The notes under the pieces: model-generated
Seen by the model: only the letters and a program-made list of their open reading frames with translations
The model's database searches: none
Told to the model about the DNA's origin: nothing
From: Novosphingobium sp. EMRT-2
GTDB taxonomy: Bacteria; Pseudomonadota; Alphaproteobacteria; Sphingomonadales; Sphingomonadaceae
Assembly (NCBI RefSeq): GCF_005145025.1
Contig: NZ_CP039695.1
Location: 620,001 to 684,000, forward strand
Direction of reading: 5' to 3'
DNA length: 64,000 nt
Shown: positions 55,768 through 64,000 of the stretch, piece by piece
How positions within the stretch are numbered: the stretch's first letter is position 1
How the letters are laid out: every line of letters starts with the position of its first letter
Made by a program: the position numbers and the translations under genes

Positions 55768-58557
55768 ATGAAAACTCATCTCAACGTCTTGGCCAATGGA
55801 CTGGCCAGGTCTGCTATCGCCATCGCCCTGCTGGCTCCCGCTGCCGCGTTTGCGCAGGAAGCGCCCCAGACAGCGGCCGAAAACGGCGCAGCCGAAGCGG
55901 CCCAGCCTGAAATCGTGGTAACCGGATCGCGTCTGCGCCGCGCGACGGACTACGCGACCGCCAGCCCCACCGTTTCGCTCGGCTCGCAACTCTTGCAGCA
56001 GTCCGGCACCACCAACCTCACCGACTTCCTCACCGGCCTGCCCGCGCTGGTTGGCTCGTCGACCTCGCGCGACAATTCGGGCGATCGTGCGGGCATCGGC
56101 ACCACCGGTCTCAACCTGCTCAACCTGCGCAATCTGGGTGTAGATCGCACGCTGGTGCTGGTTGACGGCCGCCGCCATGTCTCGGGCCTCGAAGGTTCGC
56201 AGGCGGTGGACATCAACACCATTCCCGAAGACCTGATCGAGCGGATCGACGTGCTCACCGGCGGCGCTTCCGCCGTCTATGGCGCCGATGGCGTCACGGG
56301 CGTGGTCAACTTCGTGCTCAAGAAGAACTTCGAGGGCATTACCGCGCGCGCACAGGCCGGCATCAGCAAATACGGCGATGCCGGAAACAGGCTGATCGGC
56401 ATCACGGCTGGCCACAATTTCGCGGGCGGACGGGGCAATATCTCGATCGCTTACGAATACGGCGGGGAAGATCGGCTGAACTCGCGGCAGCGGCCCGAAC
56501 TGAGCGGCACCGACGCCGTGAGCTTCGTGCGCAATCCCAATTACGTGGCAGGGCAGCCCGGCTCCTATTCCCGCGTGCCGATGAAGGACGTCCGCTACCA
56601 GTGGACCGCCCGCGGCGGCGCGGTGGACGTCGATTTCGACGGCGTGCCCGATTACAACGGCGATGGCCGGCCCTATAATCTCGGGACCGCCATTCCCGGC
56701 GGCTACTCGGTCGGCAGCGATGATACGCTGGTATCGGACTACCGCAACGACCTGCGTCCATCGACCAACCGCCACGTCGTCAATCTTCTCGGCCACTTCG
56801 ACGTGTCCGACAAGCTGCAACTGTTCGGCGAGGTCAAGTACGCCAACGTGAAGGCCTATTCGCTGGCCCAGCCCACGTTCGACTATTACCTGTTCGTGCC
56901 GGAGGACAACCCCTACATCCCGGCCGCGATCAAGTCGGCGATCGATCCGGCGAATGGCGGCGTGCTGGTTACGCGTGACAACTTCGACCTTGGGCAGCGC
57001 GGCGAAAGCATCAAGCGCGAGACCTGGCGGACCGTGGTCGGTGCGCGGGGCGATCTGAACGAAAGCCTGCACTACGAAGTCAGCTATGTCTTCGGGCAGA
57101 CCAACGTCACCAATCACTTCGTCAACGATCGTTATACCGACCGCTTCATGGCCGCGATCGACGCGGTGGACGATGGCACCGGCAAGGTTACCTGCCGCGT
57201 CAATCTCGATCCCACGGCGGCGCAGGCGATCACGTTCAAGCCCGGCGAATGCGTGCCGTTCAACCTGTTTGGCGAAGGCAAGTCCTCGCAGGCCGCGCTG
57301 GATTTCATCCACGCCAATACCACCGAGCATTCGCGCATCACGCAGCACGTGGTGAACGGCTTCGTCAGTGGCGATACACGCAGCTTCTTCTCGCTTCCCG
57401 GCGGTCCGGTCGGCTTCGTGCTGGGTGGCGAATACCGCAAGGAAAGCTCGCGCTTCGATCCCGATCCGCTGGAAGTGCAGGGCCTGACGTTCTCGAACGT
57501 GCTGAACCCCAGCCGTGGCTCGTTCGATGTGAAGGAAGGATTCGCGGAAATCGATCTTCCGGTGTTCAAGGACCGGCCCTTCTTCCAGACGCTCGATTTC
57601 AGCGCGGCGGTGCGCCTGTCGGACTACTCGTCGATCGGACACACCACGACCTGGAAGTTCGATGGCAACTGGGCGCCGGTGCGTGATATCCGCTTCCGCG
57701 GCACGATTTCGCAGGCGGTACGCGCGCCGAATATCTCGGAACTCTACGGCGCGTCCTCGCAGACCTTCGCGTTCTTCGACGATCCCTGCATCGTCGCCAA
57801 CCGTTCGGCCGGCACCTCGACCCGCGCTGCCAACTGCCAGGCCATCCTGTCACAGGCCGGGCTGACGCCGGCGCAGATCGCCTCGTTCGACGATACGCGA
57901 TCGACCAACATCGCGGGAACGCAAGGCGGCAATGCCGGTCTGCGTGCCGAAGTTGCCAGAACGTGGACGGCGGGCGTCGTGCTCACCCCCCGCTTCGTGC
58001 CGGGCTTGCAGGTGTCGTTCGACTGGTACGACATCAAGCTGAAGCAGGCGATCAACACGGTGGAAGCACAGCAGCTTGCCGAACTGTGCGTCGATCAGCC
58101 GACGATCAACAACCAGTTCTGCTCCTCGATCCATCGCGCCAGCGGCACCGGCCTGATAGACGACTTCACGCTGCAGCCGCAGAACGTCGCGAACTTCCGC
58201 ACGTCCGGCCTCGACGTCAACCTGAACTACCGTTTCGCGGTGAAGAAGGTCGGCGCATTCGAGCTGAAGGTGATCGGCAGCTATCTCAACAAGCTGAGCA
58301 CCATCGGTACGCCGGGCGCGGAACCGACCGATGAGCGCGGGCAGGCATTCTATTATTCGCCCAAGTACCAGCTCTATGCGAGCGCGACCTATTCCACTGG
58401 GCGCTTCGCGTTCAACTACAACATGTCGTGGTGGGACAAGACGCTGCGTTACACGCTGGTGCAGCAGGCTAACAATCCCAACTACGTCGCGCCGGAATAC
58501 AAGTATTTCAAGCCGCGCGCCGTTCACAACATCTGGACACCTCGAAGAACCGTCTGA
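55768..58557 (+). pseudogene. TonB-dependent receptor, 5' part, interrupted by IS5-type element
   Basis: A large receptor starting at ATG 55768, with GAGGCAACC upstream. It has a signal peptide ending AAAFAQ, a TonB box (EIVVTGSRL), a plug (IDVLTGGASAVYGADGVTGVVNFVLKK as landmark) and a barrel of the sphingomonad long-receptor class, with NISELYGASSQ and a C-terminal repeat NYVAPEYKYFKPRAV. After base 58541 the element begins, adding residues RRTV and a stop at 58557. The last 50 or so residues, including the terminal strand, lie beyond the element at 59827-59980. Removing the element gives an intact 975-residue frame. The substrate is unknown, though this class often handles glycans or siderophores. 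Confidence 0.9.
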
Positions 58558-59823
58558 TTTTGGCGTAATTGCGATGTGATGGCACAGGAGCGGGTGGCGA
58601 GCTCCAGGCTTGGGTTGCTGATCTGCTTATTTTCTTGGCGGAGCCGGCTGCGTGGGCCGGTTTTTGGGTCACGCGGGCGCAGTACGCCCCTCAAGCCATG
58701 CGAGGCGCTGGAAGTTATAGGCAAGGTTGGCCATGCCGATCTTGATGCGGGCGCGGGCAATGCCGATGGTGCGCACGATCAGGCCCATGCGGTGCTTTTG
58801 CCCGGCAAAGACGTGTTCGACTGCCGAGCGGATGGCCGATCGCTTCGCATTGGCTCTGGCGACACGCTCGGGCATGGCACGGCGGTTCGGTTTGCGCTGG
58901 TGGATGTGGCTCTTGAACATGCCCCTCTCGAGAAAGGTTTCGTTTTTCTTCGACCGGTAGGCGGTATCAGCCCAGACGCCCGAACCGGTGTTGTTCGTGC
59001 TGATCAGGTCAGGCAACCGGGCGCCGTCATGGGCATTGGCGGCACTGGCATCCCAGGTCCGGATCAACCCGTGAGCCCGGTCGATGCCGATGTGGTTCTT
59101 GTAGCCGAACATCGGGATGGCGAGATCGACCGGCTTGAAGGCCTTGGGATCGGCACCCTCCTTCACCTTGGCCTTGGTGTACTTCACGCTCCAGCGGGCA
59201 TCGCGATCCTTCTGACGGAGCCGGGCTGGCTTTGCCTTCCATGCCTCCGGGATCCGGCCGTCCTTGATCGCTGCCTTCTCCTCGTCGGTGTTCCGCTGCT
59301 TGGGGGCAGGCACAACGGTAGCATCGATGATCTGGCCGCCCATGGCGAGATAGCCCCGGTCGGTCAGTGCGGCATCGAAGCGGGCGAAGAGCTTGTCGAT
59401 TGCCTTGGCTTGCACCAAGCGCTCGCGGAACAGCCACACCGTCGTTGCATCCGGCACCGTGCCATCGAGCCCAAGGCCCAGGAAGCGCTGGAACGACAAG
59501 CGATCCTTGATCTGGAATTCCGTCGCTTCGTCCGAAAGCGAATAGAGCGCCTGCAGCACCAGAATTTTGAACATCATCACCGGGTCAAACGGCGGCCGCC
59601 CGCCTTTGCCACGAACACTGCGGCGCAGAGCGGCGATCAATGGCCCCCGGAAAACCTCAAAGTCGACCACCCCGGACAGACGCTCCAACGGATCACCCGC
59701 TGCGCTCAAGGCCTCGTACCGGTTCGAAAGATCAAAGAAACCGGGCTGTCCCGCCATCATCGCCTCCGCTCATCCGCAAGGGCAGTGAATCAGGTCAGGC
59801 CGACAAGCGCCAGAGTTTTTCGA
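58542..59823. mobile_element. IS5-family insertion sequence with 3-bp target duplication
   Basis: A 1282-bp element flanked by ACC at 58539-58541 and 59824-59826. Its ends are short inverted repeats, TCGAAGAAC on the left and TCGAAAAAC on the reverse strand at the right. It carries one transposase gene on the minus strand. Removing it with one ACC restores the host codons exactly (Trp-Thr-Pro-Ser-Ile). The insertion is recent enough that both halves of the receptor are unmutated. Confidence 0.85.
58669..59760 (-). CDS. IS5-family transposase
   Basis: A 363-residue DDE transposase. The N-terminal region LYSLSDEATEFQIKDRLSFQRFLGL (landmark) is typical of IS5. The catalytic aspartates lie in GQIIDATVV and VWADTAYRS and the glutamate in SAVEHVFAGQKHRMGL (the Y-(2)-R-(3)-E-(6)-K region). 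The ORF spans nearly the whole element and looks functional. It is antisense to the interrupted receptor gene. Confidence 0.95.
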   Translation of the reverse strand: MMAGQPGFFDLSNRYEALSAAGDPLERLSGVVDFEVFRGPLIAALRRSVRGKGGRPPFDPVMMFKILVLQALYSLSDEATEFQIKDRLSFQRFLGLGLDGTVPDATTVWLFRERLVQAKAIDKLFARFDAALTDRGYLAMGGQIIDATVVPAPKQRNTDEEKAAIKDGRIPEAWKAKPARLRQKDRDARWSVKYTKAKVKEGADPKAFKPVDLAIPMFGYKNHIGIDRAHGLIRTWDASAANAHDGARLPDLISTNNTGSGVWADTAYRSKKNETFLERGMFKSHIHQRKPNRRAMPERVARANAKRSAIRSAVEHVFAGQKHRMGLIVRTIGIARARIKIGMANLAYNFQRLAWLEGRTAPA

Positions 59824-59826
59824 ACC

Positions 59827-59980
59827 CTCCATCTATGCCAGCATCGATGTGCAGAAGAACTTCCAGTTCTACGGCGGGATCAGCAACCTGTTCAACCAGA
59901 AGCCTGATCTCGGATCGGTCCTCTACCCGACCGAGGACATCGGCACGTCGTTCTACGCCGGCGCGCGTGTGAAGTTCTGA
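59827..59980 (+). pseudogene. TonB-dependent receptor, 3' part beyond the IS
   Basis: The in-frame continuation of the interrupted receptor reads SIYASIDVQKNFQFYGG, then ISNLFNQKPDLGS and a last strand FYAGARVKF ending in Phe, the signature of outer-membrane barrels. The TGA at 59978-59980 is the native stop. This piece has no start of its own, so unless the element leaves, the receptor lacks its final strands and is unlikely to assemble. Confidence 0.9.
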
Positions 59981-59997
59981 CGATGTCCGGGGAGGAG

Positions 59998-60023
59998 GAT
60001 GCCCTGCGCCAACGCAGGGCATC
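59998..60023 (+). terminator. Hairpin after the TonB receptor gene
   Basis: GATGCCCTGCG (59998-60008), loop CCAA, CGCAGGGCATC (60013-60023): a perfect 11-bp stem 18 bp past the receptor stop. The tail is CTTCCCT, not a clear T-run, so the efficiency as terminator is uncertain. Confidence 0.55.
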
Positions 60024-60093
60024 CTTCCCTGGCGGCCCCGTCAAGCCGTAGGGGCCGCTCCCCGGCATCTGGCCTGTCAAGACGGCAAACGAA

Positions 60094-60120
60094 AAAGGCC
60101 CCGCCATCGGCGGGGCCTTT
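60094..60120. terminator. Strong bidirectional rho-independent terminator
   Basis: AAAGGCCCCGCC (60094-60105), loop ATC, GGCGGGGCCTTT (60109-60120) is a perfect 12-bp stem followed by TCTTT on the plus strand and preceded by A-rich sequence (a T-tail on the minus strand). It lies between the receptor and the convergent decarboxylase gene and can end both. Confidence 0.85.
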
Positions 60121-60149
60121 TCTTTCCGGTCCGCAGCTACGGAACGGTA

Positions 60150-61388
60150 TCAGCGCAGCGAAACGACGTTGTCCGAAACGCGCGGGTCGCGCCGGTCGCC
60201 ACGATATTGGCTGGCCATCGGCTCGTCCGAAACCTCGAACACCTCGGTAGCGCCGAAGCCGTTGAACGCGGTCTTCATCGCCGCGCCATAGGCCCCGAGC
60301 ATGCCGATCTCGATGTAGTCGCCCGCCTTGATGTCCGCCGGCAGTTCGAACGGACCGTCCATGTGGTCCATGTCGTCGCAGGTCGGGCCATAGAAACTGA
60401 ACGGCACGAAGTCGTCCGAAGCCTCTTCGCGCAGCAGCTTCACCGGGAAGCGCCAGCCGACATGCGCGGCATCGAACAGCGCACCATAGGCGCCATCGTT
60501 GATGTACAGCTCATCGCCGCGGCGCTTTTCGACGCGCACGATCATCGAGTTGAATTCCGCGCACAGCGCCCGGCCCGGTTCGCACCACAGTTCGGCCGAA
60601 TAGGACACCGGCAGCGATTCATAGGTGCGGTCGATCACGCCGAAGTAATCCTCCAGCGGCGGCGGTTCCATGCCCGGATAGATCGACGGGAAACCACCGC
60701 CCACGTCGATGATGTCGACGAGGACCGAGGCATCGACGATCGCCGCGCGCGCCTTTTCCAAAGCCTGCACATAGGCATGCGGGCTCATCGCTTGGCTGCC
60801 CACGTGGAAGCACACGCCCAGCGAATCCGCCGCCTGGCGCGTGGCCTGCAGCAGTTCCGCCGCATCGGTCAGGTCGCAGCCGAACTTGGAGGCGAGGCTG
60901 AGCTCCGAATACTCCGACGACACGCGCAGGCGCACGCACAGCGTGAGGTCTTCGGCCGCGTTGCCGGCGTCGTCGGCGGTGGCCGCCTTGATCTTCTCCA
61001 GTTCCTCGAGCGAATCGAGGCTGAACACGCGCACGCCATGATCGCGATAGGCCTCGCGGATCGCGCCGGGCGCCTTGACCGGATGCATGAAGCACAGCGT
61101 GGCTTCGGGCAGCGTCGTGCGCACCAGCCGGGCCTCGGTGATCGAGGCGACGTCGTAGTGCGTCACGCCGGTATCCCACAGCACGCGCAGAAGCTCGGGC
61201 GAAGGATTCGCCTTCACCGCATAGAGCGACTTGCCCGGAAACTTCTCGACAAAGAAGCGGGCAGCGCGCGCAGCGGCATGCGGGCGATTCAGAATGGCGG
61301 GTTGGTCAGGCGCCGAGGCGCCAACTACAGCCAGTGCGTCAGGATAGATGTGCAACTCAAGGGACCCCCAAACGGAAATGTTGAACAA
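60150..61388 (-). CDS. Ornithine/lysine decarboxylase, fold type III
   Basis: A 412-residue alanine-racemase-fold decarboxylase like eukaryotic ODC. The PLP lysine is Lys59 in LYAVKANPSPE. The glycine loop is DVGGGFPSIYPG, the phosphate site EPGRALCAE, and the active-site cysteine lies in YGPTCDDMD near residue 337, completed across the dimer. It makes putrescine from ornithine (or cadaverine from lysine). Together with the NspC gene at 62826 it suggests the carboxyspermidine or homospermidine branch of polyamine synthesis. The N terminus is uncertain; a TTG near 61355 would give HIYPDALAV, closer to homologues. Confidence 0.88.
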   Translation of the reverse strand: MFNISVWGSLELHIYPDALAVVGASAPDQPAILNRPHAAARAARFFVEKFPGKSLYAVKANPSPELLRVLWDTGVTHYDVASITEARLVRTTLPEATLCFMHPVKAPGAIREAYRDHGVRVFSLDSLEELEKIKAATADDAGNAAEDLTLCVRLRVSSEYSELSLASKFGCDLTDAAELLQATRQAADSLGVCFHVGSQAMSPHAYVQALEKARAAIVDASVLVDIIDVGGGFPSIYPGMEPPPLEDYFGVIDRTYESLPVSYSAELWCEPGRALCAEFNSMIVRVEKRRGDELYINDGAYGALFDAAHVGWRFPVKLLREEASDDFVPFSFYGPTCDDMDHMDGPFELPADIKAGDYIEIGMLGAYGAAMKTAFNGFGATEVFEVSDEPMASQYRGDRRDPRVSDNVVSLR

Positions 61389-61528
61389 AGCTGCCTTGCG
61401 GTTTGGAAGTCCCCATGGGGCAGCGAGAGGGGGTACATAAGGCTACCGTTGTGAACTTCAAGTGAAAATCTTCGCGCTTCAAATCCCTGTCACTGAACTG
61501 AAACACAAGCCGCCGGAATCCAGTGTTT

Positions 61529-62755
61529 TCAGGGTTTCAGCGCCTGCGCAAGCGCGCGCCAGGCGGGCAGCGAAACGGCGGCGTTGGCGCTGTTCGCGGC
61601 CACAGGGTGCGAGGCGAATCGTGCGATCACCATCTCCGCCATCGGGTCGATCCACAGCGTCTGCCCATGGATGCCCCGCGCCGAGAAACAGCCGTGTTCG
61701 TCGTGGCTGATCCACCACTGGCTGCGATAGCTCCAGCCCGGCAATTCGGGGTAACGCCCAGCGAGGTCGAACTTCGCCGGATCGCCCCCTGTGCGGATGC
61801 GCGCGATCACAGCTGGCGGGATCACGCCCGCCCCGCCGGTGCGGATTGCCTCCCCGAACCGCGTCAGGTCTTCCAGCCGCAGGTTGAGCCCTCCCCCGGC
61901 GAAGGAAGTCCCCACCGGGTCCAGCAGCATGTCCGCATCGCCCGGCAAGCCCAGCGGCCGCCACAGGCGTTCCGACAGCGTTTCATGCAGGCGCCGCCCC
62001 TCGATCCGCGCGATGATCCAGGCGAGGACATCGGTGTTGGCGGTGCGATAGACGAACGCCTCGCCGTGTTGCCCCGCCTTGCGGATGGTGGGTAGGAAAT
62101 CGGGCAGGCACGAGGGGCCGGCATAGCCCGCCGGGCGCGGCGTGAGCGCCAGCGCGGCGCTGAGCGCGCCGATACCGGAGGAAGGATCGGCATAGTCCTC
62201 GGAAAAATCGATCGCGGTCGTCATGTCCAGGATCTGCCGCACCGTGGCATCGGCAAAGCCGCTGCCGGCCAGTTCCGGCACGTAGTCCAGCGCGGGGGCG
62301 GCGGGATCGAGCCGGCCTTCCTCCACTAGCATTTCAGCGAGCGTGCCGACGAAGCTCTTGGTCATGGAAAAGGCGATGTGGCGCGTTTCCGGGCCGGTCA
62401 CGCCGAACCAGCGCTCGAACACCACCCGGCCGCGATGGAGCACGAGGATGCCATCGGTGAAGGCCTCCAGCAGCGCCTCTCCAATCGTGATCGTTCCCTC
62501 GCGCCCCAGCGGCGCGAAGCGCACCCCATCCAGATCGTCGTCGACGGCGCGGGGCAGCGGCGCTCCGCCCGCGCCGGCAACGCGCGCGGTCGGCGTGAAT
62601 TCGCGCATATGGGAAAAGGCCCAGCGCGTGGTCGGAAAGCGCATGTGATCGGCGCGCGCGGCCAACAGGCGCTTGTCCGGCGCGGGCGGCGCTCCCTGCA
62701 TCCAGCCCATCGCCACGGGATCGCTGGTGATCGCGTCGAGCAGCTTGTCCGGCAT
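61529..62755 (-). CDS. Serine hydrolase of the NylB/beta-lactamase class C fold
   Basis: A 408-residue hydrolase. The S-x-x-K motif is Ser130-Met-Thr-Lys133 in HIAFSMTKSFVGTL. Downstream landmarks are VRQILDMTTAIDFSEDYADP and FVYRTANTDVLAWIIARIEG, which closely recall 6-aminohexanoate-dimer hydrolase NylB and its relatives, in which a tyrosine acts as base. No signal peptide is visible, so it is probably cytoplasmic. Substrates of this group range from oligoamides to esters. It lies between two polyamine genes, so acting on an amide or acylated polyamine is conceivable but only inferred. Confidence 0.88.
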   Translation of the reverse strand: MPDKLLDAITSDPVAMGWMQGAPPAPDKRLLAARADHMRFPTTRWAFSHMREFTPTARVAGAGGAPLPRAVDDDLDGVRFAPLGREGTITIGEALLEAFTDGILVLHRGRVVFERWFGVTGPETRHIAFSMTKSFVGTLAEMLVEEGRLDPAAPALDYVPELAGSGFADATVRQILDMTTAIDFSEDYADPSSGIGALSAALALTPRPAGYAGPSCLPDFLPTIRKAGQHGEAFVYRTANTDVLAWIIARIEGRRLHETLSERLWRPLGLPGDADMLLDPVGTSFAGGGLNLRLEDLTRFGEAIRTGGAGVIPPAVIARIRTGGDPAKFDLAGRYPELPGWSYRSQWWISHDEHGCFSARGIHGQTLWIDPMAEMVIARFASHPVAANSANAAVSLPAWRALAQALKP

Positions 62756-62825
62756 TCAACCCTCTCCGTTTTCGTTTTCGGAAAGGAGCATGCCCCAGGG
62801 TGCCCGTTCAGGCCAGCCCTCCCGA

Positions 62826-64000
62826 TCAGGAAAGCCTGTCGCGAAAATCCTCGTAGGCGAAGCGCCGCACGCATTCGAGCGCATCGGTTTCGCTGTCCCA
62901 CAACCATATCGAGGGCAGCGGCACGCCGTTGAAGGTCGTGGTCTTGACCATCGAGTAGTGCGCCTGATCGAGAAAGGCGAAGCGCACGCCGGGTTCGACC
63001 GGCGCCGGCAGCCGGAAATCGCCGATCACGTCGCCGGCAAGGCACGAAGGACCGCCCAGGCGCACGGCCTCCCCTTCCCCGCCTTCGTACTCGTCCGTTG
63101 GCCGCTCGCCCAGCATGGCTGGGCGGTAGGGCGCTTCCAGCACGTCGGGCATGTGGCAGGTGGCGGAAATATCGGTGATGGCGATCGGCATCCCGTTCCA
63201 GTGGGTATCGAGCACGGTGCCCACGAGGATTCCGGCATCCAGCGCCACCGCCTCGCCCGGTTCGAGATAGATCTCGCACCCGGTTTCGGCCTTCACCTGC
63301 TGCAGGAACGCCACCAGATCGTCGCGCTGGTAATCGGCGCGGGTGATGTGGTGGCCACCACCGAAGTTCAGCCATTCAAGGCGCGGGAAGAACCGCTCGA
63401 TACGCGGCTTGAGTGCTTCCCACGTGCGCTGCAGCGGCTCGAAGTCCTGCTCGCACAGCGAATGGAAGTGCAGCCCGGTCACGCCTTCCATGTGCGCGTC
63501 GGTCAGTTGGTCGACCGGGAAGCCAAGGCGCGAATGCGGCGCGCATGGATCGTAGCGCGGCACTTCGCCTTCGGCGTGGAGCGGGTTGATGCGCAAGGCC
63601 ACGTCGAAGTGCTCGCCAGCGCTGCGCGCGGCGGCAAGCTCGCCGGAGAAGCGCGCATGCTGGCCCGGCGAATTGAAGATCACATGGTCGGACAGGCGCA
63701 GGATCTCGGGCAGGTCCTCCGCCTTGTAGGCCGCGCAATAGGTCGCGATCTCGCCGCCGTAGTGCTCGTCGGCGAGCTTGGCTTCCCACAGGCCGGACGT
63801 ACAGACGCCATCGAGGTACTGGCCGACGATGGGCGCGACGCGCCACATCGAGAACGCCTTGAGCGCCGCCAGAACCTTGATCCCCGCCCGATCGCGCACG
63901 TCGGCCAGCACCGCCAGATTGGCACGCAGCCGGGCCGCGTCCACGACGAAGGCGGGACTATCGACCCGCGACAGGTCGAAATGGGCGAACGCGCCCGGAT
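62826..64000 (-). CDS. nspC: Carboxynorspermidine decarboxylase NspC, N terminus beyond the window
   Basis: At least 390 residues of a fold III PLP decarboxylase; the start lies past base 64000 (the frame continues upstream as AHFDLSRVDSPAFVVDAARL). The PLP lysine is in VLAALKAFSMW. Other landmarks are VCTSGLWEAKLADEHYGGE, HSRLGFPVDQL, WLNFGGGHHITRADY, YLEPGEAVALDAG and TDISATCHMPDVLEAPYRP, all typical of NspC. The enzyme decarboxylates carboxynorspermidine or carboxyspermidine made by a saccharopine-dehydrogenase-like enzyme, probably encoded next door. It forms a polyamine locus with the decarboxylase at 60150. Confidence 0.93.
   Translation of the reverse strand, partial: PGAFAHFDLSRVDSPAFVVDAARLRANLAVLADVRDRAGIKVLAALKAFSMWRVAPIVGQYLDGVCTSGLWEAKLADEHYGGEIATYCAAYKAEDLPEILRLSDHVIFNSPGQHARFSGELAAARSAGEHFDVALRINPLHAEGEVPRYDPCAPHSRLGFPVDQLTDAHMEGVTGLHFHSLCEQDFEPLQRTWEALKPRIERFFPRLEWLNFGGGHHITRADYQRDDLVAFLQQVKAETGCEIYLEPGEAVALDAGILVGTVLDTHWNGMPIAITDISATCHMPDVLEAPYRPAMLGERPTDEYEGGEGEAVRLGGPSCLAGDVIGDFRLPAPVEPGVRFAFLDQAHYSMVKTTTFNGVPLPSIWLWDSETDALECVRRFAYEDFRDRLS

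Overview
The window looks like chromosome of a high-GC alphaproteobacterium of the order Sphingomonadales, probably Novosphingobium or a close relative. The signs are a GcrA-type cell-cycle regulator, a gene-transfer-agent type holin, a DUF6456 protein, several large TonB-dependent receptors, and alphaproteobacterial gene orders (yajC-secD-secF; rsmI-yraN-gshB divergent from an LpoA-like lipoprotein; aroQ-accB-accC). The genus is an inference from gene content; no rRNA is present.

Layout. 1-1875: a two-component system (partial kinase, OmpR-type regulator) with a PepSY protein. 2008-8103: Uup-type ABC-F ATPase, Tat-exported DUF885 metallopeptidase, DUF6456 and HTH regulators, and a GT4 glycosyltransferase. 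8126-11226: palindromic repeats, then the Sec accessory operon. 11460-17715: tRNA-Pro(GGG), katG, holin, aroQ, accB-accC and a DedA protein. 17763-25578: gshB, yraN, rsmI, LpoA-like lipoprotein, parE and three envelope proteins. 25778-30080: MoxR ATPase, GST, GFA enzyme, DUF817 membrane protein and VWA protein. 30133-33602: NamZ-like DUF1343 protein, DOMON-like protein, tyrS and PilZ.

33666-42301 carries two metal-uptake loci. The first has a Zur-box-like palindrome in front of a ZnuD-type receptor and an MFS transporter, followed by cysK and a dienelactone hydrolase. The second has a Fur-box-like site in front of a siderophore-type receptor and a PepSY membrane protein, a likely ferric reductase. 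42298-44319 holds a CoA-transferase pair divergent from an IclR regulator whose 3' end is lost.

44320-51717 is a scarred mobile region: an IS21-family element, an IS66 remnant, the remains of a transposon with a TGTCG end and a frameshifted transposase gene, a second IS21-family element, and a P4-type integrase cut by that element. The integrase lies just downstream of tRNA-Ser(CGA), so this is probably one edge of a decayed tRNA-associated island. Neither IS21 element has a visible target duplication, and each joins two unrelated gene remnants, which points to deletions between insertions.

51876-55573: tRNA-Ser, hspQ, an ABC-2 permease, gcrA and a diguanylate cyclase. 55768-59980: a 975-residue TonB-dependent receptor interrupted near its 3' end by an IS5-family element of about 1282 bp. 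Removing the element with one copy of a 3-bp duplication (ACC) restores the frame exactly. 60150-64000: ornithine/lysine decarboxylase, a NylB-like serine hydrolase and a partial carboxynorspermidine decarboxylase, a likely polyamine locus.

No CRISPR array, rRNA or recognisable defence system was seen. The best leads are the Zur-type locus, the IS-interrupted receptor and the nested mobile-element scar.
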